Origin: Flavobacteriaceae bacterium
GTDB taxonomy: Bacteria > Bacteroidota > Bacteroidia > Flavobacteriales > Flavobacteriaceae
NCBI GenBank assembly: GCA_947446865.1
Contig: CANFHX010000031.1
Location: 1-35,014 of the forward strand
DNA: 35,014 nucleotides
Direction: 5' to 3'
Shown here: piece after piece, positions 1 to 6,046 of the stretch
Layout: each line of letters opens with the position of its first letter
Position numbering within the stretch: position 1 is the first letter of the stretch
The notes under the pieces: model-generated
What the model saw: the letters and a program-made list of their open reading frames with translations, nothing else
Databases searched by the model: none
What the model was told of the DNA's origin: nothing
Position numbers and translations under genes: made by a program

Positions 1-83
1 TCACCTCTTCCCTTTCCGAACAGAGAAGTTAAGCCCGATTGCGCAGATGGTACTGCAGTTATGTGGGAGAGTATGTCGCCGCC
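1..83 (+). rRNA. rrf: 5S ribosomal RNA, 3' part
   Basis: This is the 3' part of a 5S rRNA gene, cut by the window start so that roughly the first 25-30 nt are missing. Conserved 5S features are visible: the loop B/helix III region with CCGAACAGAGAAGTTAAG (16-33), the helix IV/V region around GGTACTGCAGTTATGTGGGA (49-68), and the 3' strand of helix I ending in GTCGCCGCC (75-83). A terminator follows directly, as expected at the end of an rRNA operon. The 16S and 23S genes would lie upstream, outside the window. Confidence 0.93.
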
Positions 84-94
84 TTTTTTTATAG

Positions 95-127
95 AGCTCT
101 AATCTTTACTGATTAGAGCTTTTTTTT
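95..127 (+). terminator. Intrinsic terminator of the rRNA operon
   Basis: A perfect 10-bp stem AGCTCTAATC / GATTAGAGCT around the loop TTTACT is followed by eight or so T residues. It lies 11 nt after the 5S 3' end, so it is the probable rrn terminator. Near-identical copies recur with the 5S-derived fragments further on. Confidence 0.9.
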
Positions 128-163
128 ACGCAAATTTTTAAGAAAAATTAATTAAATAGATTG

Positions 164-230
164 CGAACAGAGAAGTTAAGCCCGATTGCGCAGAGGATAC
201 TGCAGTTATGTGGGAAAGTATGTCGCCGCC
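164..230 (+). pseudogene. 5S rRNA-derived fragment, copy 1
   Basis: It matches the window's own 5S from the CGAACAG position (17) to its 3' end with only a few changes (GATGGTACT to GAGGATACT, GGGAGAG to GGGAAAG). The 5' third of the gene is absent, so the 5' strand of helix I is missing and the fragment cannot fold as complete 5S. It is followed by a second copy of the AGCTCTAATC terminator hairpin. Confidence 0.85.
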
Positions 231-241
231 TTTTTTTATAG

Positions 242-275
242 AGCTCTAATCTTTACGGATTAGAGCTTTTTTTTT
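242..275 (+). terminator. Terminator hairpin copy 2
   Basis: The same 10-bp stem AGCTCTAATC / GATTAGAGCT appears here with loop TTTACG and a T run of about nine. It sits at the same distance after the 5S-derived fragment as in the true operon end, so the fragment and terminator were duplicated together. Confidence 0.85.
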
Positions 276-356
276 ATACAGGTACGGCGTGTTCGCAAGC
301 TCGGTTCGCCGCCTTTTTTATAAAACTCCAGTCTAAAAAGATTGGAGTTTTTTTAT
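276..356 (+). repeat. Module B copy 1: GC-rich stem plus second terminator
   Basis: An 80-bp module starts at TACAGGTACGGCG, continues through CGTGTTCGCAAGCTCGG (288-304) and GTTCGCCGCC, and ends with a second type of terminator hairpin. In that hairpin AAACTCCAGTCT pairs with AGATTGGAGTTT (323-350) with one G.U, followed by T residues. CGGCG and CGCCG can also pair to make an upstream hairpin. The CGCCGCC-T-run junction looks like a 5S 3' end, which suggests this is the tail of a different rRNA operon copy. Confidence 0.75.
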
Positions 357-389
357 GCAAATTTTTAAGAAAAATTAATTAAATAGATT

Positions 390-456
390 GCGAACAGAGA
401 AGTTAATCCCAATTGCGCAGAGGATACTGCAATTTGTGGGAGAGTATGTCGCAGCC
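390..456 (+). pseudogene. 5S rRNA-derived fragment, copy 2
   Basis: This 66-nt fragment runs from GCGAACAG to the GTCGCAGCC end. Relative to the true 5S it has AAGCCCG changed to AATCCCA, loss of a few bases in GCAGTTATG, and GCCGCC changed to GCAGCC. It is preceded by the shared spacer (AAATTTTTAAGAAAAATTAA...) and followed by the AGCTCTAATC terminator at 465-500. Confidence 0.83.
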
Positions 457-464
457 TTTTTTTA

Positions 465-500
465 TAGAGCTCTAATCTTTACGGATTAGAGCTTTTTTTT
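465..500 (+). terminator. Terminator hairpin copy 3
   Basis: This is a further copy of the AGCTCTAATC / GATTAGAGCT stem (loop TTTACG) with an eight-T tail. It again lies directly after a 5S-derived fragment. Confidence 0.83.
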
Positions 501-535
501 ATGCAAATTTTTAAGAAAAATTAATTAAATAGATT

Positions 536-602
536 GCGAACAGAGAAGTTAAGCCCGATTGCGCAGAGGATACTGCAATTTGTGGGAGAGTATGTCGCCG
601 CC
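536..602 (+). pseudogene. 5S rRNA-derived fragment, copy 3
   Basis: This 66-nt fragment keeps AAGCCCGATTGCGCAG and the GTCGCCGCC end. It shares the shortened GCAATTTGTGGG segment with copy 2, so these two derive from a common duplicated intermediate. The distance from copy 2 is 146 bp, about the same as from the true 5S to copy 1 (147 bp), which defines the basic tandem period. Confidence 0.85.
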
Positions 603-612
603 TTTTTTTATA

Positions 613-646
613 GAGCTCTAATCTTTACTGATTAGAGCTTTTTTTT
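613..646 (+). terminator. Terminator hairpin copy 4
   Basis: The AGCTCTAATC / GATTAGAGCT hairpin appears with the original TTTACT loop, followed by eight T residues. It follows 5S-derived copy 3 and leads directly into the second module B. Confidence 0.83.
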
Positions 647-728
647 ATACAGGTACGGCGTGTTCGCAAGCACGGTTCGCCGCCTTTTTTTATAAAACTC
701 CAATCTTTACTGATTGGAGTTTTTTTTA
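647..728 (+). repeat. Module B copy 2
   Basis: This is the second copy of the TACAGGTACGGCG...GTTCGCCGCC module. The loop region reads CGTGTTCGCAAGCACGG (659-675), which makes CGTG and CACG complementary. The terminator hairpin here is AAACTCCAATC / GATTGGAGTTT with loop TTTACT and eight T residues (694-727). Confidence 0.75.
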
Positions 729-800
729 TGCAAATTTTTAAAAAAAATTAATTAAATAGATTGCGAACGGGTTAAGGATTCGGGATCGTTCGGATGGTAG

Positions 801-820
801 GGACAGGTCGCGACCTGTCC
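801..820. repeat. Perfect 20-bp palindrome, dispersed repeat copy 1
   Basis: GGACAGGTCGCGACCTGTCC is a perfect palindrome followed by GTAC. A diverged copy, GGACAAGTTGCGACTTGTCC plus GTAC, occurs at 9538-9557 in front of kynureninase. Both end in the same GTCCGTAC context, so this is a dispersed element rather than a chance palindrome. Here it interrupts the expected position of another 5S-derived cassette, after the CGAAC at 763-767. Confidence 0.75.
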
Positions 821-883
821 GTACAGGTACAAGAATGGGATTTTTTTGTATAATTTTTTATAAAAAATTAATTAAATAGATAA

Positions 884-954
884 CAAACACAGAAGTTAAC
901 CCCGATTGCGCAGAGGAAACTGAAGTTATGTGGGAGAAGTATGTCGACTTCTGT
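884..954 (+). pseudogene. 5S rRNA-derived fragment, most diverged copy
   Basis: CAGAAGTTAACCCCGATTGC aligns to 5S, as does the GTGGGAGAAGTATGTCG end. The usual CGCCGCC end is replaced by ACTTCTGT (947-954), which is exactly complementary to ACAGAAGT at the start of the fragment (889-896). This copy alone could therefore close into a stem. It is followed by the ACTCCAATCT-type terminator with an enlarged loop. Confidence 0.7.
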
Positions 955-964
955 ATTTGTAAAA

Positions 965-1019
965 CTCCAATCTGAAAAGAGTCTAGCGAACTGCCGAAGC
1001 AAAAGATTGGAGATTTTTT
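965..1019 (+). terminator. Terminator-like hairpin with enlarged loop
   Basis: CTCCAATCT (965-973) pairs with AGATTGGAG (1004-1012), and a six-T run follows. The loop is about 30 nt, against 4-6 nt in the sister copies, and looks like an insertion into the hairpin. The CGTGTTCGCAAGCTCGG motif of module B recurs just after it at 1034-1050. Confidence 0.55.
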
Positions 1020-1183
1020 GTTTATCGTAGTGCCGTGTTCGCAAGCTCGGATGGACTAGAGCAAGTTTAAAAGTCGGTATCTATGCTTAAATATTTTTAT
1101 ATAAACCTTCTTCATTTATTCTGGACTAAGCCAAAAAATTAGTAAAGGGATAATTTAAGTTGTTTGAAATAGATTAAAAAAAT

Positions 1184-1214
1184 TTGTAAGATTTTTCCTT
1201 TTTTCGTAAATTTG
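1184..1214 (+). promoter_or_regulatory. Bacteroidota-type promoter of the outer membrane protein gene
   Basis: TTG (1184-1186) and TAAATTTG (1207-1214) are separated by 20 nt, a full match to the Flavobacterium consensus TTG-N17-23-TAnnTTTG. The ATG lies 30 nt downstream. The rest of 1051-1183 is A/T-rich and shows nothing recognisable. Confidence 0.7.
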
Positions 1215-1244
1215 CAGTAATTAAATACTTAAACCTATCGAGTC

Positions 1245-1961
1245 ATGAAAAAAGTTTTATTTTCAGTGTTTTTATTTCTAATTTCCATTGCAGTTAATTC
1301 TCAAAAAAACAGTTATAATTCAAATATAGAAATAAATAAATTAACTATTGAATTAAGTACTGCAAATTCCATTGGTATTAATCATTATACTCCAGGATAT
1401 TCAAAAAATAACGATATTACTTTAAATACGATTAATGTTGGAGCTCGTTATATGTTTAATCCAAGATTTGGATTAAGAGCTGATGTTGGATATATGGATT
1501 TGAAAAATAAGAATAAATCCGACAGTAAGGATTATGAAGTTCAACTTCCTACTTTTGGTGTTCAAGGTGTAGTAAACGCTTCAAGGTTGTTTAAAATTAA
1601 TGAATCTATAGGTAGATTTGGATTGTTACTTCATGCCGGTTTGCAAATTTCTCAATTATATCCAAGAACTCCTGATGAAATGAATACGATTGATCCAACA
1701 CTTGTTTTTCGTTCTCACAACACTGGTAGAAAAGAAAATAATATTGGGATAATTTATGGTATTTCACCTCAATATAGATTAACCGATAAGTTTGCTTTGA
1801 TTAGTGATATATCTATTCTACATAGTTTAAAACAACATTTTACATGGGATGGAGCTATGAGTCCTGAAAGTAATAATTTATCTGGAAAATTCGTTTCTAT
1901 TTCAATAGGTTTAACTTATTCTCTAGGGTCTGAAAAAAACCATGGTGATTGGAATTACTAA
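1245..1961 (+). CDS. Outer membrane beta-barrel protein, OmpA N-domain-like
   Basis: This 238-aa protein has a signal peptide (residues 1-19, MKKVLF... to the NSQ cleavage region). The body is made of alternating polar/hydrophobic strands with aromatic girdle residues, such as VGARYMFNPRFGLRADVGYM around 66-85 and a final strand FVSISIGLTYSLGS. This matches the N-terminal eight-stranded barrel of Flavobacteriia OmpA-family proteins. Those normally continue into a peptidoglycan-binding OmpA C-terminal domain, which is absent: the ORF stops just after the barrel (GDWNY). It is either a stand-alone barrel or a shortened paralogue. It is monocistronic, with its own promoter and a strong terminator. 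The fold is inferred from pattern and its specific role is unknown. Confidence 0.82.
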   Translation: MKKVLFSVFLFLISIAVNSQKNSYNSNIEINKLTIELSTANSIGINHYTPGYSKNNDITLNTINVGARYMFNPRFGLRADVGYMDLKNKNKSDSKDYEVQLPTFGVQGVVNASRLFKINESIGRFGLLLHAGLQISQLYPRTPDEMNTIDPTLVFRSHNTGRKENNIGIIYGISPQYRLTDKFALISDISILHSLKQHFTWDGAMSPESNNLSGKFVSISIGLTYSLGSEKNHGDWNY

Positions 1962-1985
1962 TAAAAAAATTATATAGATTTTAAA

Positions 1986-2025
1986 AATTCCCCAAGTAGT
2001 TAGAAACTATTTGGGGAATTTTTTT
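1986..2025 (+). terminator. Intrinsic terminator after the OMP gene
   Basis: A 16-bp stem AATTCCCCAAGTAGTT / AACTATTTGGGGAATT (one G.U pair) with loop AGA(A) is followed by a T run. It lies 24 nt after the stop codon. The following 2026-2235 is A/T-rich, with nothing recognised. Confidence 0.88.
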
Positions 2026-2235
2026 ACAATTAAAATACATTTAAAGTAGAAGGTTATACTGGTTTTAAATAAATTGTATCCTTTTAAAATCGAAACAGAC
2101 CCTTTGAGTTTTGTTGAAAGAGTTAAATTTAGATTGATTTACTTATTACCAAATTGCTAGTTAATAAATTCATTCTTGGGTATGGAAAATTGTAAGAAAT
2201 ATACTATTTATTTCTGGTGAATTCTAAACGCGTTG

Positions 2236-2332
2236 CGTGAGGGATGGAAGCGGTATCCTTTGCTTTTATTGCGAGGTCACGAGCAATAAAAAGCAAAGAT
2301 ATAGCGGACAGCCCGACCCGAAGGGGCACGCC
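2236..2332 (-). repeat. Structured dispersed intergenic element, copy 1
   Basis: The sequence has conserved-looking flanks around a hairpin: GGATGGAAGCGGTATCCTTT, then CTTTGCTTTTATTGC / GCAATAAAAAGCAAAG (one bulged base), then GATATAGCGGACAGCCCGAC and a small CCC-GAA-GGG hairpin. The layout GGAAGYGGNATCCTTT - stem - AAAGATNNNNCGGANNGC is shared with the elements at 9684 and 13940. On the minus strand it lies 18 nt downstream of the penicillin-acylase-family stop codon, so it would be the transcribed 3' end of that mRNA. Elements of this type are, to my recollection, frequent in Flavobacterium genomes. Function is unknown; RNA 3'-end processing or termination is plausible. Confidence 0.7.
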
Positions 2333-2349
2333 ATAAAAATAATTAGTAG

Positions 2350-4737
2350 TTACTTTTTAGGTTTAAGAACTAATTTTGTTGAAGAAGCTATAATTTCCTT
2401 TTTATTTAATTTCATTTTTCGAAATTGTCCTTTGTTGTACATTGCGGCTTGATCGCTGTAATGAGAGCTCATTGGGTTTCCAGATTGCCCCGTTGGGAGT
2501 ATGCTCACGCTGTTTTCAATGTTTGAAAAATCGATGACTCTTCTGGTGGATGGACCCGCTTTTACATCATACATTCCGGTGTCGTTATAGAAAAACATTA
2601 GGTTGTTTATGACTTCGTTGGAACCACTTGCTTCAAAAGGGCCTACGTTGAAAAAACTTCTCAAGGCTGCGATTTTCCCAATGGGATGTTGGTGCTCTAA
2701 AGTATGAACTTTGTTCCAAGTCCATAAGGTTTCTGTGGTGCCTAATTGTTTTTCGAGTGCCGTGATGGCTTCTTTAAAGGATTGGGTGAGTATGTCTTTT
2801 TTTGTTTCTTTTTTGTTTTTGGTTGCTATATTATCCCACCAGAGAGAATTTTCATTTTTGCTTTGTCCCTCTATTACTTGTTTCATAATATGCGTTCCCA
2901 AAAAGGATTTGAAGTTTTCTTCTCCTAATTCGTCTTGGAAGGTGTTTTTTAAATAACACGATATCCATTTATTGTAAATGGTTGGAGCAACATCTTGAAG
3001 ATTATTTGAACCCGACCATTTTTTTAGTGTTTCTAATGCTTCTTTTTCATGGGCATTCCAACTGGTATTTGCCATTGATTGTGTCCAATTAGCAATCAAA
3101 GAGATAGCTGTTGCAGAAGTATTATCGTTAGTCATTTTTTGCACATCAGCACTAGTCCAATTGTTTTTTGGCTTTAACAAACCGTTAATTCTAGTGGCGC
3201 GGTCTCTTGGCAAATAATACCCTGGGTACAAATAACCGTCTATTGCTTCAGGCTGGTTGTTAGCCGAATACACATAATTCCAATTTGGATTAATAGCCGA
3301 TGGATTCTTGGAAAAATCAAGAAATTCTTTTTTATCATCAATGCCATTGGCTCCATTCATAATAAAATTCCCATTGACCGATTTGTCTAATTTGTACAAT
3401 TTTCCAGAAGTTATCCAAGCAATATTATTCTTAGCATCGCCATACATAATATTGAGTCCTGGCGCAGCGATTAACGAAATAGCTTTAGAAAAATCATCTA
3501 ATTTTTTTGAATGCGAAAGTGCATGAACTGCTTCAAGAATTTGATTTTTTTGTTGGGTGTAAATCCAAGACATTGCTACCGGTTTTTTGGTAGTTAGAGT
3601 ATTTAATAGTCCGTTCATTATTGGTCCATGAATGGATTCTTTACTATTTAGTGTTACCGAAGTACTGTCTTTAACTTTGATGATTTTCTGGTGAAGCGCA
3701 TAGTTTTTATAACCGTCCACTGTTTTATATTGGTTGTTATTTGCAGGATTTTCCTCTTCTTGAAATAAATCTAAATCGTCGTTTTCAAACATGGTCAAGC
3801 CATAAGCATAGTTGTGGTTGTGGCCCAACAATGGGAATGGAGTTCCCGCTAAATAGTAGCCGTACATTTCGTAATCGGGGGTGGTGATATGGGCTTCATA
3901 CCAAGTGCAGGGTTGCGAAAACATAATGTGCGGATCATTTGCAAAAATAACTTTGCCATTCTTGGTTTTTTGCGCACCAATTACCCAACTATTGCTTCCG
4001 ATGAAGGATGGTATTGGAGAATTGTCTAATAAACTTGCAATAGATTTTGAGATTTCGGCATAGTCATTACACTTTCCTTTATAACTTTTTAATTGGGTGG
4101 TTCCAAACGAACCATCAATACCGAAGTCTTTTAGATATTCCATTCCGAATTTATCGCGAATATCTGTAAGCAATGGATCTGTTTTTTGTGCCATAGCAAA
4201 ACTAAAAGACATGTATCCAAAAATATTGTAAACGTCTTTTAGTGTGAATTTTTCTTTTTTAACACCCAATAATTGAAATTCAATTGGTGTTTTCCCCTCC
4301 TTCATGTTTTGGTTTATTCCATCTACATAGGCCATTGCTAAGATATACGTTTCGGAGTTTTTATCTAATTGTGCTACTGCTTTCTCGGAGTTTTCTTCGA
4401 TGCCTATTCCAGCAAAGAACAGATCGTTCTTTAGTGCTTTGGTTCCAAATAATTCGGATAATCTGCCTGGGGCAATCCTTCTTAGTAGTTCCATTTGCCA
4501 CAATCGATCTTGTGCATGAACGTATCCTAAAGCAGTCATGGCGTCTTTTTGGGAAGTGGCATAAATATGTGGCACACCATAATCGTCAAAGTAAACGGTA
4601 GTTTCTTTTCCAATGTTTTTTAAAGAAATTTCTCCTTCGTATTTTGGTTTGGTAGTCTGTAAATAAACATAAAGTGATACCGATAATAGTACTATTACAG
4701 AAATAAGAATTAGAAGAACTTTTTTAAGTGTTTTCAT
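2350..4737 (-). CDS. Penicillin acylase family protein (Ntn hydrolase)
   Basis: This 795-aa protein belongs to the N-terminal-nucleophile amidohydrolases that include penicillin G acylase, PvdQ and AHL acylases. An N-terminal hydrophobic segment (about 6-26) would anchor or export it. The propeptide/alpha-chain region follows (DYGVPHIYA at 52-60, HAQDRLWQMELLRR at 74-87). The self-cleavage site and beta-chain start is at GSNSW (247-251), with S248 the predicted nucleophile released by autoproteolysis. Later motifs such as MYGYYLAGTPFPLLGHN fit the family. Natural substrate cannot be told: candidates are N-acyl amino acids, AHLs or peptides. It has its own promoter and ends next to a structured repeat. 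Length is normal for the family. Confidence 0.9.
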   Translation of the reverse strand: MKTLKKVLLILISVIVLLSVSLYVYLQTTKPKYEGEISLKNIGKETTVYFDDYGVPHIYATSQKDAMTALGYVHAQDRLWQMELLRRIAPGRLSELFGTKALKNDLFFAGIGIEENSEKAVAQLDKNSETYILAMAYVDGINQNMKEGKTPIEFQLLGVKKEKFTLKDVYNIFGYMSFSFAMAQKTDPLLTDIRDKFGMEYLKDFGIDGSFGTTQLKSYKGKCNDYAEISKSIASLLDNSPIPSFIGSNSWVIGAQKTKNGKVIFANDPHIMFSQPCTWYEAHITTPDYEMYGYYLAGTPFPLLGHNHNYAYGLTMFENDDLDLFQEEENPANNNQYKTVDGYKNYALHQKIIKVKDSTSVTLNSKESIHGPIMNGLLNTLTTKKPVAMSWIYTQQKNQILEAVHALSHSKKLDDFSKAISLIAAPGLNIMYGDAKNNIAWITSGKLYKLDKSVNGNFIMNGANGIDDKKEFLDFSKNPSAINPNWNYVYSANNQPEAIDGYLYPGYYLPRDRATRINGLLKPKNNWTSADVQKMTNDNTSATAISLIANWTQSMANTSWNAHEKEALETLKKWSGSNNLQDVAPTIYNKWISCYLKNTFQDELGEENFKSFLGTHIMKQVIEGQSKNENSLWWDNIATKNKKETKKDILTQSFKEAITALEKQLGTTETLWTWNKVHTLEHQHPIGKIAALRSFFNVGPFEASGSNEVINNLMFFYNDTGMYDVKAGPSTRRVIDFSNIENSVSILPTGQSGNPMSSHYSDQAAMYNKGQFRKMKLNKKEIIASSTKLVLKPKK

Positions 4738-4756
4738 TAGAAAATAGATAGTACAT

Positions 4757-4788
4757 CAAATGTAAAAAATAAACCAATAAGAAATCAA
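4757..4788 (-). promoter_or_regulatory. Promoter of the penicillin-acylase-family gene
   Basis: Read on the minus strand, TTG (4788-4786) and TACATTTG (4764-4757) are separated by 21 nt, matching the Bacteroidota consensus. The start codon follows 19 nt after the -7 box. Confidence 0.65.
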
Positions 4789-4818
4789 GTTTCATAGAGT
4801 TTTGTCTCTTAATTTTTT

Positions 4819-5907
4819 TTATTTTCTAGGAAATTCAATTGCTTTTCCAGTGTGCATTCCGTTGTTTTTTGCCAATACGCCACATAGATGAAATAACATT
4901 CTAGCACCAACATTTCCATCCCAATCGTCGTTTTCTCCAGGAGCAACTTCAACTAAATCGAAACCAATAATTTCTTTGCCGCTTTCCGCTAATTTGTTAA
5001 ACAAATAAGTAGCTTGTTCAAAAGAAAATCCTCCTGGAACTGGTGTTCCTGTATTTGGACAATACCATGGATACATTCCGTCAATATCAAAACTGATGCA
5101 TACCTTTTGCGGTAAAGATGCGATTATTGCATCACATTGTTGTTGCCATGTTTTGCCTTCAAAGGTTTCTCTTTTTAAATCGGCATCACTATTTACTAAA
5201 ACCCTTCCTTTTGATTGTTGCACTACATCTACTTCTTGTTCGCAGAAATCTCGGATTCCAACTTGAACTATTTTTGAAATTTGAGGTATTTGTAAAGCAT
5301 TATACATTATGGAGGCGTGAGAAAAAGTAAATCCTTCATATGCTATTCGCAAATCCATATGAGCATCTAGGTGCAAGATTCCAAAATTATCGTGTTGGGT
5401 TGCTAAAGCTTCATAATAGCCAAGAGGTGTAGAGTGATCACCGCCTAATAAAACTACTTTTTTGCCTTTATTCATCCAATACAAAACGGTCTCTTTAACT
5501 TCGGTGTGCAAGTTGCGGCAAACTAAATTTATTTTGTCTAAATCGGCTTGAAGAACTGGAATCTTTGAAACTTCTTGCCCATCTTCCAACGCTTCAATGA
5601 TGGGTTGAGCAAGTGCTTTATATTTATCGGAATTTGATTTCCAGTCATTTGGAATTTCGGCATAATACATGCCTAATTTCCATAGTTCTGGAAAATCTTG
5701 ATGGTTAAGATCTACTTGAAAGGACGCTTCTAATATTGCTTCAGGACCATCAGATGCTCCTGCTCCGTAACTAACAGTTACTTCCCAAGGCACAGGAATG
5801 ATTATAATTTCTGATTGTTCTGCTGAAAATGGCAATCCGAAAATAGTTGCATCAGCTAATCCTGGTTGAGAAGGATCAAAGTCTTTTATAATTTGTTCTT
5901 TAGTCAT
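4819..5907 (-). CDS. Arginase/agmatinase-family ureohydrolase
   Basis: This is a cytoplasmic binuclear-manganese ureohydrolase (arginase, agmatinase or formimidoylglutamase type). With residues numbered from an upstream in-frame ATG at 5928, the metal ligands are all present: H165 in GGDHS, D188/H190/D192 in LDAHMD, and D281/D283 in SFDID. GTPVPGG follows at 294-300. An unusual feature is that the normal DxDGxDP signature reads DIDGMYP, so the third aspartate is tyrosine. I chose the ATG at 5907 (MTKEQIIKDFDPSQPG) because the seven residues before it look non-conserved; the promoter allows either start. The enzyme is about 362 aa, longer than classical agmatinases, with an extra segment before GGDHS. 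Exact substrate is uncertain. Confidence 0.88.
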   Translation of the reverse strand: MTKEQIIKDFDPSQPGLADATIFGLPFSAEQSEIIIIPVPWEVTVSYGAGASDGPEAILEASFQVDLNHQDFPELWKLGMYYAEIPNDWKSNSDKYKALAQPIIEALEDGQEVSKIPVLQADLDKINLVCRNLHTEVKETVLYWMNKGKKVVLLGGDHSTPLGYYEALATQHDNFGILHLDAHMDLRIAYEGFTFSHASIMYNALQIPQISKIVQVGIRDFCEQEVDVVQQSKGRVLVNSDADLKRETFEGKTWQQQCDAIIASLPQKVCISFDIDGMYPWYCPNTGTPVPGGFSFEQATYLFNKLAESGKEIIGFDLVEVAPGENDDWDGNVGARMLFHLCGVLAKNNGMHTGKAIEFPRK

Positions 5908-5954
5908 ATAATTTGAGGAACAAAGCAATTGCTTTATTCTTGATTTAGTTTTTG

Positions 5955-5985
5955 CAAATGTACTAAGGTTTTAAAGTCTTTACAA
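5955..5985 (-). promoter_or_regulatory. Promoter of the ureohydrolase gene
   Basis: TTG (5985-5983) and TACATTTG (5962-5955) are separated by 20 nt on the minus strand, an excellent match to the Bacteroidota consensus. It overlaps the left flank of the region just past the metalloprotease terminator. Confidence 0.7.
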
Positions 5986-5990
5986 AATAA

Positions 5991-6027
5991 AATAACCACA
6001 ATGAAATTTACATCCATTGTGGTTATT
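5991..6027 (-). terminator. Intrinsic terminator of the metalloprotease gene
   Basis: The perfect 13-bp stem AATAACCACAATG / CATTGTGGTTATT with an 11-nt loop is followed on the minus strand by a T-rich tract (TTATTTTGT). It lies 20 nt after the stop of the minus-strand protease gene. Confidence 0.8.
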
Positions 6028-6046
6028 AATGAGGTTGAAAAACTTT

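Noticed and set aside
801..820. Site-specific recombination or attachment site
   Set aside because: No integrase or phage gene is present, and the second copy at 9538 lies in a different context. A dispersed structural repeat is a simpler explanation.
164..954. Additional complete 5S rRNA genes
   Set aside because: Each copy lacks the 5' third of 5S, so none can form helix I; they are fragments.
2237..2452. 71-aa plus-strand reading frame starting MRDGSGILCFYCEV
   Set aside because: It is the structured intergenic element at 2236-2332 read through into the antisense of the penicillin-acylase-family gene. It has no promoter and no protein-like conservation.
4284..4601. 105-aa plus-strand frame opposite the penicillin-acylase-family gene
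   Set aside because: It is antisense to the conserved alpha-chain region and lacks any start signal.
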